A stretch of 64,000 bases of DNA from Amyelois transitella. Its lineage: Eukaryota > Arthropoda > Insecta > Lepidoptera > Pyralidae. The position numbers and the translations under genes were made by a program. Under the pieces are notes generated by a model that saw nothing but the letters and a program-made list of their open reading frames with translations, did no database searches and was not told the DNA's origin. Below are positions 11,792 to 22,530 of the stretch, piece after piece. The stretch spans positions 1,959,501-2,023,500 of the forward strand of contig NC_083523.1 in NCBI RefSeq assembly GCF_032362555.1, written 5' to 3'. How positions within the stretch are numbered: the stretch's first letter is position 1; the number at the start of each line of letters is the position of its first letter.

Positions 11792-12303
11792 TAACTACTT
11801 TCTTTTTGTAAACTTATATGTTGCTTATAAAAAAGGCTATGTGATTATTTAATAAAGATAATTAGAAAAATACTCACACGTACGTTTTCCTTTAAACACT
11901 TGATAATCGCCAAACACACTTCAGGAATAATAATACTTATACTTTGCTTAGAAATTCTAAAAAGGTACTGCAAGCTTGTGTAGGAATCTCCAGTGGCCAA
12001 GAATCGTAATGTCAAACTTAATTTATTTTCAACTGAAATTGGTAGCCTAAAATGCGTTTCCTTTTTAGCAATCTTGAAACTAAGCATGTGTAGTAGATTT
12101 TCATATAATTCTGGTGACAATTTTAAAAAATTTGCATAGTGGCCGCTTAATTGATGGCTTTTTAACTCCGCTACTATATTCTGTTTTCTTTTAAAAATAG
12201 GATTTTGCCACCAACGCCGTTGTCTCTTTTTTTTCCTTTTTATCAGTAATATAATAGCTAATGATGCAGCAATTATATTAAAAGCACTAGTGTCGTCCGA
12301 CAT
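10505..12303 (-). CDS. Harbinger E2 DDE transposase (HARBI1-like)
   Basis: Minus-strand exons 12303-11878 (142 codons, donor CGT|GTGAGT) and 11284-10505 (acceptor TTTCAG) join in phase 0 to about 401 aa. Exon 1 holds the N-terminal helical region (KLSPELYENLLHMLSFKIAK, LRFLATGDSYTSLQYLFRIS). Exon 2 holds the catalytic core: IGAIDGKHIVIQ (Asp), YFFVADSAFALDKH (Asp) and ARRIVESAFGIASS (Glu). The third-domain Glu and all spacing look normal. The ATG at 12303 (MSDDTSAF) is chosen because upstream codons lie in the TIR. Confidence 0.87.
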
Positions 12304-12524
12304 CTTCGAAAGTACTGAGCCAGTAAATGGAACTGTAAGCGCGAGGATTGAGTACGCGCAGATCGCGCGCCGCGCGCACGCCTTATACGAGCCTTGTATG
12401 AGTTGCGCTAAGGCGGCGCAACGAACCATTGCAGTGACTGCATGCGTGCAGCGCGAGTGCAGTTCGCGTACCGTTCGTGAGTTGCACATTCGCGGCACAT
12501 TCGCCAGATGTGGACGCACCCTGA

Positions 12525-12803
12525 GGCAGTGATGATGCTACTTTAATAAGAGGTAGAATAAAATCGAGGCATGTAAGCCGTAAACAATATTATGTCTATG
12601 TTTTAATAGAAAATAATATACCTGGGCGGACTGGTATTACTGAATATTGCTGTAGTTGCCTTGTTGGTCGACGTACCGTTGGATGCTGTGCTCACGTAAT
12701 GACTATAGTTTGGTATTTGGGATGGGCAAGATACCAACCAAATGTCTTTGCACCAGCAGCATTTTTGGATGATGTATTAGTTTTAGAGAATGAAGAGGAA
12801 TAA
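12525..12803 (+). pseudogene. Exon 3 (3' part) of the ISL2EU-type gene: Cys/His tail
   Basis: Immediately after E2's right end the frame SDDATLIRGRIKSRHVSRK...QYYVYVLI runs on to ITEYCCSCLVGRRTVGCC, AHVMTIVWYLGWARYQPN and a terminal acidic tail ending at TAA 12801. The CxC...CC-x-H spacing is SWIM-like. There is no ATG and no stop in the frame, as expected for a severed exon end. Joining to SEYDL at 9817 leaves a one-base phase mismatch. Confidence 0.75.
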
Positions 12804-13442
12804 AATAATGTAAAATTAAATCTTGTTTTTCATTTACTACTTTTCCCTACCTTAACCATACATAAGAGAGACCTCAAACCAATTTTCTATAATAAATACC
12901 TATATGGTAATCAAACATTTTACAAACTGTGGCATGCTAATATTATATACTTACCTAAATATCATTTGTAGTCACTGATACGAATGGTACCTAACCATAA
13001 GTGCTGTAGCTTAACATGCGTAATTGTGAATAATATGCCTTACTCAGTTTCCGTAGTAAAGTATTTGATACAACATAAACTAATATTAAGGTTGATGGTG
13101 ACATAACCTACAAAACTTCAAAACAGTATATTTCAAAAACCTGAAGTCATACGGCTATATAGTTTTTTTCACCAAGATCCAGAAAATAAGCTCTATTAGG
13201 CAAGATATATTTCATTCGTAGACGCTAACTTTAGACATGACCTAAAATGATGTATGGGAAGCTGCCATAGCTCTTTATCTCTTATCGCGCTTCTCGAAAG
13301 TGCACAAAAATTTCCATTAACGTGTGGGTTGTCATAAAGTCAAAATTTTCGTGGTACTTTTTTACGGTGTCTTATTACCTACCTAGAGGTACTTTACAGT
13401 TCAAACTAAAAAATCCTACTTCGAAATCTCAATTCGGACCGA
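12804..13442. other. Non-coding AT-rich interval
   Basis: 3' flank of the ISL2EU-type gene followed by AT-rich sequence. I see no gene, repeat pair or terminal motif. The ISL2EU element's right TIR, if it ever existed, should be here but was not recognised. Confidence 0.5.
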
Positions 13443-14412
13443 CACCGTATTTGACATAAGAATACGATCGCAGAGTGGTTGATTAAAATGGTCCGTAAAG
13501 GCTTTCCTAGAAAGTCCGGAAGTACGCGTCCACGCGATACCCCTTTTGTCAATAATCGGCCTAGTCCGGGATGGCTAAAAGCTTTTTTAAAACGTCACCC
13601 TAATTTAGTTAAAAGAACCAGCGAGGGAGTAACTAAAGCCAGTGCCTGTGTGTCTGAAGCGGACATAAAGAAATGGTTTCTTGAAATAAGAAACTACCTG
13701 ACAAGTGAAAACTTGTTAGAGCCAATTCAGGACCCAAAGTGTATGTTTAATGCTGACGAGACAGGATTTCAGCTGTGTCCTTCTACTGGTCGCGTACTTG
13801 CTGTTAAAGGAGACAAAAATGTTTATTCTGTGGAACTGGAACTCCAAAGAAAACGTTACGGTATTTACCTTTTCCGCTGATGGCAAAACTTGTCCTCCAT
13901 TAATGGTATTTCCTTACAAACGACTGCCTGAGTGCGACATCAGTGCCATCTAAATGGGGTATCGGACGCAGTGATTTAGGGTGGATGACGGCAGATGGTT
14001 TGAACCAGTTTATCACTGAAATATTTGATCCATATCTTACTGAAAGCAACATCAAAAGACCAGTTATTCTATTTATAGATGGTCACAAAAGCCATATCAC
14101 TTTGCAGCTTAGTTTGACTTGCAAAGAGTTATAATTGATCTAGTTGCTCTTTACCCCAACACTACCCGCATCACTCAGCCAGCAGTTGTTTCAGTTTTAG
14201 GCCTATTAATAAAAGATACCGAAACGCAGTTCGAAAATTTCAATCAGAAAACATTGAAGAAGTGATAACAAAATGAAACATCGGTATGATCCTTAAAACT
14301 GTTGTATATTACTTTAAACCTGAAACTATTGCAAATAGTTTACGAGCATGTGGCTTGTCCCTTTGATGAGATTGCTTTAGATTACTCCAAATGTTTAAGT
14401 CAATCAAAGAAT
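13443..14412 (+). pseudogene. pogo/jerky-type transposase, broken (copy A)
   Basis: A CENP-B-type HTH region (PGWLKAFLKRHPNLVKRTSE, VTKASACVSEADIKKWF) leads to DDE_1 motifs: FNADETGFQLCPSTGRV (first Asp), then in a new frame ADGKTCPPLMVFPYKRLPE, IGRSDLGWMTADGLNQFI and VILFIDGHKSHIT (second Asp). Later LYPNTTRITQPA and YFKPETIANS are still readable in shifting frames. There are frameshifts near 13855 and 13930 and several further breaks after 14134. The 5' psq domain is missing. Confidence 0.8.
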
Positions 14413-14542
14413 AAAGAACAGTTGTTTTGACAACAAACTCATGTCCCTAAAAGAATTTGAAAACATTGTAGGTGCCGAAATGAAAGACAAACTAAAAGTA
14501 TTAAAATCTCAAGGTGTCACATGAATGAAACGTCTCCTACAT

Positions 14543-14871
14543 TTAACCCTTAACCACCTACCAGCGGTCACATGGACGATGTGTGCATGTCTTGCGGCTG
14601 CGCACGTTTATGTGTCTAACAGTGATGGAATATGTGTGGATCTAAAATGGATAAAAACATTCAAAGATGGCTTCACCAAGAGATGTCAATTGAGGAAGAA
14701 ATGCCTGACGAGGATTGCAGCGACATAGAATCTGATACAACTGAAGATCAAGTGCAGGTTGAAGATTGTGAATTTGACTCTGAATTGGAAGGTGATAATC
14801 AACAGGATGGTATGGTGTATGGTGGTATGGTGGATGGACTGCAGATAAATTACACAACCAGCTTTCAATGA
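14543..14871 (+). mobile_element. piggyBac 5' end fragment
   Basis: TTAA at 14543-14546 is followed by CCCTTAACCACC, a typical piggyBac-like left terminus. About 100 bp further an ATG (14648) opens an acidic frame (DKNIQRWLHQEMSIEEEMPD, DCSDIESDTTEDQVQ) of the kind found at piggyBac N-termini. The frame ends at 14871 where pogo-type sequence begins, so only the first part of the element remains. Confidence 0.5.
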
Positions 14872-14875
14872 AATG

Positions 14876-15270
14876 GACAAAGGGATTATGGGGATCAATG
14901 GAATATCTCGACTCTTTGGAATTTCATCCAGAACTTTCAGAAGGCGTTACGCTGCTCAAAACAAAACACAATAACCACTGAGGAAACATCCTGTCTTGGG
15001 TTTCAAAATGAAAAAAGGTTGTTGAAAAATGCAGATGCAGGATTTCCTCCTACAGGCAGACAATATGTATGCTAGCATATCAATTTGCTGAAAAACTAAA
15101 ACTCAAATTTGACAATAAAAAGCAATCGGCCGGTGTTACATGGTTCAAAAGTTTTATTGAGAGGAGTCCAGAGTTATCCATAAGACAAACTGAAGGCTTA
15201 TCTGTGGCTAGAGCTAAAGATTTTAGTAGAGAAGAAGTGACTAACTTCTATGAGCTTTTAGGGCGTATTT
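14876..15270 (+). pseudogene. pogo-type N-terminal fragment (copy B)
   Basis: The frame reads GIMGINGISRLFGISSRTFR (HTH_psq-like), then NEKRLLKNADAGFPPTGRQY. After a frameshift it reads LAYQFAEKLKLKFDNK and GVTWFKSFIERSPELSIRQT (CENP-B-type HTH), ending EEVTNFYELLG at a T-run (15270). No catalytic domain is attached. It adjoins the piggyBac 5' fragment directly. Confidence 0.7.
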
Positions 15271-16879
15271 TTTTTTTTTGTACTTTGCCATTTTCACGTG
15301 TCACCGCACTTGTGCCCTTGATTTTTTAAAAGATAATTATCTAATACTTATGATGTGAACGAAATATAAAAAAGCATTTATTTTTGTTTATGTATATATT
15401 TTTTATTTATATTTAAAAAAAAAATTGTATTTTTTATAGTTTTCTGAAAGTTATCATAAGTAGGAAAATGTTATGTCACTCACTGAACTTAGTGGTTATT
15501 CCTTACTCACTTTTGCCGCCAAAACTTTTAAAATTTTATTGAATCCATAGGCAGATATGTAATCTTAACATTTAATAAGCCTCACACGGAAATCTCAACG
15601 CTAAGATAGTAAAATAAGACTTTATTTACTGTAACGCAAATTGGCCTAAGTGGAAAATTCCTACTGAGTTACGTTAATTTTAGCCAAATTTTTAAAGTTT
15701 AAAAACTTTTTGTCGGTTAAAAGGTATTTCTAATTTGACAACACTAACAGAGCTATCATTGGTCGGACGGACGCCATTTTTAGGCACACCTTACTGAGAA
15801 GCCAAAGTGTGTGGGTGTTCATTTGGTGCAGTGGAAATTTTCCATTGATAAACGCGATTATCCAAGGCAAATTTAAGGTAAGACTTATATCCAAAGTGTT
15901 TTTATTTTGTTGACGAGGAAGTTAAGGGCTTATACTTTAACTTTAATTGGAAATACATGCATAAACACAAATATTACATATAAAACATATTTTTACAAAA
16001 TTTCCTTACATAGAAACGTTACGTCCGCTGAGAAACATTTTACTCATTGGATTGAATTTGTAACTCAGTGGAAAGATTAGGGCGTATACATATTGTGAAT
16101 TTATTGGCGATACACCCTGGCTTTACTTGAATGCATTTTAGAAATTTAATTTTTATCGTAAGTCAATAAATTTGTATTCAATAAATATCAGGCTTATCAT
16201 AATATATAAAATACTAGCTGTTGCCCGCGGCTCCGCCCGCGGCAAATGTATATTCGTTTAATGTGGTAGTAAAAGTATACAGACAACAAATAATAATAGG
16301 TACTAAGAGTAATAGGACGTAGGTAGTAGGTATAGCGCGAGCCGCAGTCGTGTTCGTTCAACAACTTATCTACCTACTTAAATAATTTGGAGTGCGTATT
16401 TATTAACTTCACGATATTTCCGAAACTATTAATCCAATTAGTGTGCTGTAAAAGACAAAATCTTCGTAAAATTATCTTGTTGATGAAGTTACTTTTAAAT
16501 CATAAGAACTAATATACTTGTGTAGTAATAAGTCTCCAAATGTACCTTTTAATTTAAATCATTTTACTTTATTTTGTAGTTACTTAACTATAGAAGTTAG
16601 ATGTATTGTGTCGCGGACTTTTTTATTGATCTTCTAAAAACCTATATTTATTTAGTACATTGTACGCATATAAAATCAACAGTGGGGCCAGATTTTGTTG
16701 ATAATGTTTGATATGTATGTATTTGAAATAATTTTTTTGTTGATAATGTTTGATATGTATGTATTTGAAATAATTTGTCCTGAAAACTTCTAGGCGAGTG
16801 AGGGTAGGGAGAACTCAGGGTAGGTAGTGTGTGGTTATAACAACATTTTATTTTGTTTTAGAGTCGCTTAAGTAATAAA
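15271..16879. other. Non-coding interval with probable 5' leader of the next gene
   Basis: AT-rich. Around 15775-15880 a leader-like segment ends in TTTAAG|GTAAGAC, a good splice donor. A matching acceptor TTTGTTTTAG lies at 16851-16860, 20 bp before the ATG at 16880, so a 5' untranslated exon is plausible. At 16213-16243 there is the dispersed arthropod repeat motif ctagctgttgcccgcggctc. No other gene is seen. Confidence 0.4.
16693..16776. repeat. Perfect 42-bp tandem duplication
   Basis: Two adjacent identical 42-bp units (16693-16734 and 16735-16776), each beginning TTTTGTTGATAATGTTTGAT. A simple, recent duplication in the presumed 5' intron of the following gene. Confidence 0.9.
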
Positions 16880-19456
16880 ATGCCCTTAACACCAGCCGAA
16901 AGAATGAAAAAATATAGGGAAAAACTCAAAAGTGACCCCGAAAAATACAAAGCTCAAAAAAAGAAGCACGCAGATTATGTTAAGTCCAAAACCAAGAAAG
17001 TTAGTGAATTATCGGATGAAGAGAAAGAAAAAAAAAGGAAATTATGGAGAGAACAAAAGCGTCACCAAAAACAAAAAAAAGACGTTCTTAATGTACAAGA
17101 AACTTTCAATGAAGAAAAAGCGACACGTAGTAAAACTATGAAAGAAGAAGCTTTAAGAAAGAAACTCTGTAATAATGCAGTAGTGAAAAAATACAATGCG
17201 GCATTGAAACGGATACGTCAATTAACAAAGTTAGTAAACAAATATAAACAGAGGCTTTACAGGAACAAACAGGAGTCTGAAAAAAAGATTTGTGAGTTAA
17301 ACAGTAATTTAGAATTAGTCAATGCAAGAAACGAATTCATGGAATGTACTATTAAGGCCACTTACGCTAAATGCAAATCACAGAAGGAAAAGAAAGTTTT
17401 TAAAGAGATGGTAGAAAGCACCGAAGTACGAGATGCTAGAAAAAAAAATATATTAGGACTGAAGGGGAAAATAAGATTAATTCAGAGAAGACAAAGAAAT
17501 GATAGCATTAAAAATGAAATTGAGAAATTTTATATCAGAGATGATATAACTCGATTAACAGCAGGGAAAAGGGAATGTCGGACTCGTGGAAAAATCACAA
17601 AACAAATACGCTATCTTACTGATACTTTATTAAATTTATACAACATTTACAAAGAAGAAGGTGGAACACGAAGTTTTTCTACATTTTACAAATATAAACC
17701 CTATTATGTTTTAACTCCAAATATTCAAAATAGAGAAACCTGTTTATATGCAAAACACAACAACATAGAAATGATATTCTATGCACTGAAGAAAAACAAA
17801 GTATTATCACATCCAAGTATGAGTGATACCTTGAAAGAATTGTCCTGTGATTTAAAATCAGAGCGATGTATGATGGGTGATTGTATAAAGTGCAGTGGAT
17901 ACAAATTAAACTATAATTTAGAGCCTGGAAAATCCGAGTCACAAACTGAGTGGTATCAATGGGAGAGAGTAAACCATGAATACAAAAAAAATGAAAAGGG
18001 TATTAAAAAAACGGTTATCACTAAAAAGACTGTAAAACTGAGAAAGAGTGGAACCATATCTCAACTTATAGACATGTTTGAGAAAAATATCCCCGTTTTT
18101 AAGAAACATTATTTCATTTGGAGGCATCAACAGAAGCAATATCAGACCTGCATACAAGAACTCAAATCGCACGAAGTATTAATTGTTTGCGATTTTTCTG
18201 AAAATTACGTCTGTAAGCTCTCTGAAGAAATACAGGCTACACATTTTGGAGCGTCAAAACATCAAATTACACTTCATACAGGAATGGTATACTTGGGGAA
18301 TATGAGAGCTAACTCATTTTGTACCATTTCTGACAGTAACTGTCATGAGCCTCCAGCAATTTGGGCTCATTTAATACCGGTGCTGAGATATGTAAAAAAA
18401 ATAAACCTGAGACAAAGGTAATCCACGTATATTCAGATGGACCCACGTCTCAATACAGACAAAAAAAAATTTTTTTTCTTTTGAATTTACTTACTAAAAA
18501 GATGGGATTTGAATATTCAACCTGGTCATTTACTGAAGCGGGCCACGGTAAAGGTGTCGCTGACGGAATTGGTGGCGCTACAAAAAGAGCATTAGATCGC
18601 CAAGTGGCATTTGGTAAAGATATAACAAACGGCTCAGAAGCTTATGATATTTTGAATAAGTGTATGACATCTGTGAAATGCTGGCTGATACCCAATTCCG
18701 ATATAGAAAATTTAACTAAAATTGTTCCCGACAATCTATCTCCTATAGTTGGTACTATGCAGATACACCAAGTTGTTTCATATTCTGAAGGTCAAATTCA
18801 ATACAGTTTGTCTTGTTTTTGCGGTGTTGACAGAGGTCTTTGTGAATGCTACGAATTGAAAACCCATATCTTTAATAAAAAAAATGAGAAAGCATGGAAT
18901 GCAAATAGATCTAGAGAGGTTCCAGATCCAAAAGTATGTTTCCATGAAGAACAGGTAGGCATTAACTTTATATTATTATTTTTTTATTGTTTTAGGGGAC
19001 GATTGGGATACGAACGAACCCAGAACTTTCGAGTTCGATTCTCAATGGGAGCTATATTCTTTGCATGTTTTGACAGTCATTATATTGGTTAGGTTAAAGA
19101 TAGTATTTAATATTTTCAGATTGATGAAGAAGAAGACTGCCTTGAAAATCTACCATTAGTGGAAATGGATGTAAAGATCTTAGATAATTCAGATTTGAGT
19201 ATTGAGCCTATTCCTTTATCTGTAGAGAACAAAATTAACAAGCCGAATGATGAAATTGAAATGATTGATCTAAGTGATAACGACAATCAACAAAAAGTGA
19301 GTTGAATATATATTTCATCTACTTAAAGCTCTAACGAGTAAAACTAATTGAATTTAATATTTGCAGATTGATGAAGACTTTGAAGAAGACTTTTTTAAAA
19401 ACCTACCATTAGCGGATATCGATGTAAACATAACACAGGTCTACAAAATAAAATAA
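16880..19456 (+). pseudogene. DDE-like repeat-family gene, one frameshift and a lost C-terminus
   Basis: ATG at 16880. The N-terminal ~150 aa are very Lys/Glu-rich (LTPAERMKKYREKLKSDPEK) with coiled-coil character. The core has EVLIVCDFSENYVCKL, then HVYSDGPTSQYRQKKIFF and TEAGHGKGVADGIGGATKRA. These Asp-, Asp- and His/Asp-containing blocks look like an RNase H-fold transposase. I know similar 'SDG...HGKxxxDGIGG' proteins as uncharacterised repeated insect and cnidarian genes, but have no firm family name. An 8-A run (18394-18401) shifts the frame; downstream reading resumes as NKPETKVIHVYSDGP. Exons then run to 18954, 19120-19296 and 19367-19456. The last two are related duplicates. The usual C-terminal end is absent, cut where the next element begins. 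Confidence 0.6.
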
Positions 19457-19460
19457 AAAA

Positions 19461-21448
19461 TTTGGTGCTGGCAATCCTATGACATAATTTCGTTAATAAC
19501 TTGATACAAAGTCGTACAAAAGTTTTAGAACGGCAATACTACGTGTAGCTTTTAAACTACCCACATTAAAAATAAATAACCATTTTCTGATGTTTACTGT
19601 GTTCGCATTTCGTCAATTTGTATAACTATCTGATAATATTATTATGTCGTCGTCTAAGAGAAGTTGTTTAAATAATCCGAATACATTTTGTTATATTTGT
19701 GGCGAATATGTGGTGAAAAAATTTAGAAAACCTATAACGGACTTCGTAAAAAAGATATATTTTGACTATTTTAAGATCAAAATTAAGGATTTAGATCGGC
19801 CGTGGTTACCGAAAATCGTGTGTAAATTATGCATTGAACATTTAAGACAGTGGGCAAGTGGTAAACGAGAACATACGAAGTTCAGTGTACCTATGATTTG
19901 GTCAGAACCAAAAAACCTCTTTGATGACTGTTACTTTTGTGTAGTGCAAATGCACGGCATAAATAAAAAGAAAATGACATATCCTGACTTATCGTCCGCT
20001 AGAAGGCCTTTACTATACTCAGACACTACGAGAGTGGAACCATTAGATTTGTCGGGCACAGATATGATGGAGGTCTCTTCGAATGAACAAGACAGTGATT
20101 TTGAAACAGGAGTGCCTTTACTGTTCACTCAAAATGCTTTAAGTGACTTAATAAGAGACCTTGACCTTTCCAAAGAGAGGTCTGAGCTACTAGCATCTAG
20201 ACTTAAAGAGAGGAATCTAGTTGCTCCAGGTACGAAAGTCTCATTTTATCGTAATCGTGAAAGAGAACATCTTCCATTCTTTAGCTCTGAAAACAATTTA
20301 GTTTTTTGTAATGATATTGGTGGCCTTTTGACAAAAATGGGTCTCCCGAGTTACCAAGCCGACGAGTGGAGGTTGTTTATAGACAGTTCAAAGAGGAGTT
20401 TCAAATGTGTCTTGTTAGATATTGGCAATAAATATGCAGCTGTCCCGATTGCACATTCCACGAAGCTAAAAGAGGAATATGAAACTGTAGGCCTTGTTTT
20501 AGAAAAACTGAAGTATCAAGATCACCAATGGGTCATATTCGTAGATTTAGAAAATGGTTAACTTTTTATTAGGTCAGCAAAGCGGGTACACAAAATTTCC
20601 ATGCTTCATATGTTTATGGGACAGCAGAGCAAAACAAGACCATTGGATCAAGAAAGAGTGGCCCTTAAGAGAAAATATGGTAGTTGGTAAACAAAATGTT
20701 ATAAAGCCACCATTGGTTTCCAGGGATAAGATCATTTTACTTCCACTGCATATCAAATTAGGATTAATAAAGCAGTACGTGAAGGCATTGGATAAAACTG
20801 GTTCATGTTTTGATTTCATTTCAAAAAAGTTTCCAGGTTTAAGTAAAGAAAAGCTGAAAGCTGGCATTTTTGATGGGCCACAAATAAGACATTTAATCAG
20901 AGACAAAGATTTCATAAAGTCAATGAATGATTTGGAATTAGTGGCTTGGAAATCGTTCGTTAAAGTTGTTAAAGGTTTCTTGGGTAATGAAAAGGCAGAA
21001 AATTATGTGGAATTAGTTCAAGACCTTTTGAACAACTTTAAGAATCTTGGCTGTAACATGAGCATAAAAGTGCACTACTTGCACAGTCATTTGGATAAGT
21101 TCCCTGAAAATCTTGGTTCCTGTAGTGAAGAACAAGGAGAGCGTTTTCATCAGGATCTAAAAGTGATGGAAGATAGGTATCAAGGTCGCTGGGATGAGCA
21201 TATGATGGCGGATTACTGTTGGAGTATCACACGGGATTGTCAAAATATTGAACATTGTAAAAAATCCAGAAAAAGAAGCTTTCTACCTGCAAAATAACGT
21301 TAATAAATATGAAATATTCGCTAATTATGTTTTATTTATACATATTTCATATCTCCAAAACTACACGTAGCATTACAAAAATAAGTATGTAGTTTTAATA
21401 CGGGTACCCAATGTAATAAGAAACAGTTATAGTTTTGGCGGCACCAAA
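19461..21448 (+). mobile_element. Transposon-like element with diverged TIRs, unnamed family
   Basis: The left end TTTGGTGC (19461) and the right end GCACCAAA (21448) are inverted copies. On each side the inner motif ACTACGTGTAG or its inverted near-copy GCTACGTGTAG ends exactly 85 bp inside the terminal GGTGC. Intervening terminal sequence is strongly diverged. The ~2.0-kb span encloses one gene (19644-21297) with a single frameshift. I could not define a target duplication. Confidence 0.55.
19644..21297 (+). pseudogene. Unnamed transposase-like gene, one frameshift
   Basis: The N-terminus has a Cys-rich region (CYICGEYV, IVCKLCIEHL, CYFCVVQMHG) suggesting a zinc finger. The middle has FKCVLLDIGNKYAAVPIAHS and QWVIFVDLE. 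A one-base shift near 20548-20553 then brings in MVNFLLGQQSGYTKFPCF and CLWDSRAKQDHW, and further on ISKKFPGLSKEKLKAGIFDG, VHYLHSHLDKFPENLG and EEQGERFHQDLKVMEDRYQG. This is a much-repeated uncharacterised insect protein family that I recognise by these motifs. The Asp-rich blocks and HSHLD...EEQGERFHQD are candidate catalytic residues (inference). Apart from the one shift it is complete at about 550 aa. Confidence 0.65.
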
Positions 21449-21937
21449 ATCACTGTAAACCTGTGATTCGATTTGCTAAACAAAATCTTTTCTGAGCATG
21501 CACTATTTGAAGAACATCACAGCTCTAACCCCATTACCAAGGTAAGTAGATACAGTGCAACAGAAAAAAAGGAGGTGAGCGTTCCACAACCAGCCATATT
21601 TACAGAATACAATCGATTTATGGGTGGAACCGACCTAATGGATCAGAACATAAATACTTATCGGGTTGGAATAAGGGGTAAAAAATGGTGGTGGTATATT
21701 TTTACACACTTGCTTGATGCAGCTATTTGTTATGCTTGGGTACTATCAAGAAAAGCAGGAAATGCTGAAAGCCAGCTGGATTTACGCAGACACATAGCAC
21801 AGACATATCTGACTCGATTCCAAAACCTTTCTCTTGGCGGAGGACGGCCGAAATCTGATAAACAATCTCGCACAGATAAGATAGGGTTAGTGATGATAAA
21901 AGGTACGATGGCGATGAAGCAATCAGTTGCATACTAG
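21449..21937 (+). pseudogene. piggyBac transposase C-terminal fragment
   Basis: The frame NPITKVSRYSATEKKEVSVP, FTEYNRFMGGTDLMDQNINT, RVGIRGKKWWWYIFTHLLDA and DLRRHIAQTYLTRF matches the third-Asp region and C-terminal half of a piggyBac-family transposase. Upstream (21449-21500) the same frame is broken by stops. No Cys-rich finger and no TTAA ends are visible. Confidence 0.8.
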
Positions 21938-21957
21938 AAAATAGTTCTAACACAAAA

Positions 21958-22530
21958 GATTTAAGCTCGGATCATCTCTTTCTTTATGACATTTGTAGCG
22001 CTATTAATTTCGGCCGTTGTAGTCAAAGTTTATCCAAAAATAATCCTGGCAAGGTAATTCATTCCAGGTGGCTTACGATGGCGAACAGACTACTTAGATT
22101 ATATGTCTCGACCACAACTCCTACAGAAAACCTGATGCATCTAGTAATATTTATTTTAAAAGTTTACGATCCTATGTGGTTTTCCATTTAAACGAAACCA
22201 ACTTGTAATTACGGTGCGAAACATTTGCATAAAACCATTGCTCTGTCGAGCAACCTTCCCGAGCACCTAAGAAATGTAGTAGATCCGGTCATACAACGGA
22301 ATGGCTTCTTTGGTCATACAGATAACATTTTATTAGCTATGTTTGCAGACGAAAGAAGAAATGTGAGAGTTTTATCACTGCGCAAAATCCTTAAGGCACG
22401 AAATTCAATTGTAACGGGCGTAAGGGAGTTCAGAGTCCCCAACTGAATTTTAGTGCTGAAGACTATATTGACCTTGTCGTCTGGAATGATGTGGCTGTCA
22501 CCGAGCCTCCAATTTTAAAAAACATAAGTA
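21958..22530 (+). pseudogene. Fragment of a repeated, uncharacterised insect ORF
   Basis: Readable blocks are GKVIHSRWLTMANRLLRLYV, then LMHLVIFILKVYDPMWFSI, then HLRNVVDPVIQRNGFFGHTD, ILLAMFADERRNVRVLSLRK and, after a one-base shift at about 22441, LNFSAEDYIDLVVWND. I recognise this as a C-terminal block of a dispersed insect ORF without knowing its function. A stop near 22190 and the shift show decay. Confidence 0.55.

Larger units (their letters stand above)
9821..12521 (+). mobile_element. PIF/Harbinger element E2, complete
   Basis: TIRs are identical for 39 bp beginning GGGTGCGTCCACATCTGGCG. Flanking trinucleotides are TTA (9818-9820) and TGA (12522-12524), read as one diverged 3-bp target duplication. 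At 2701 bp it carries an open MADF gene (+) and an open transposase (-). It lies in the coding exon of the ISL2EU-type gene. Confidence 0.9.
4078..12803 (+). pseudogene. ISL2EU-type transposase gene, split by two Harbinger insertions
   Basis: Four pieces join by phase. Exon 1 is 4078-4239 (54 codons, donor GTAAGT). Exon 2 is 7610-7864 (85 codons, acceptor TTCCAG). Exon 3 runs from 8155 to the Harbinger E2 insertion at 9820 and resumes at 12525, ending with TAA at 12801-12803. CxxC pairs lie in exons 1-3 (CVNC, CEAC, CLLCG, CHACW). The DDE domain shows VICDGTYIYIHKSS (first Asp), VFILDRGFRD (second Asp) and RWVVEAVNGHF (Glu). The C-terminus carries the Cys/His motif CCSCLVGRRTVGCCAHV near the end. 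This combination is what I know from ISL2EU proteins. E1 sits in intron 1, so it may be spliced out. E2 interrupts coding sequence, and the flanks are also one base out of phase. No partner YqaJ-nuclease ORF was seen, and element ends were not located, so a domesticated gene is possible but unsupported. Confidence 0.75.

Noticed and set aside
12290-12532. ORF across the E2 right terminus
   Set aside because: Antisense shadow of the transposase first exon and TIR.
18394-18401. Programmed frameshift as the firm explanation of the A8 break
   Set aside because: No downstream structure or conserved use can be shown from one sequence; kept only as a possibility.
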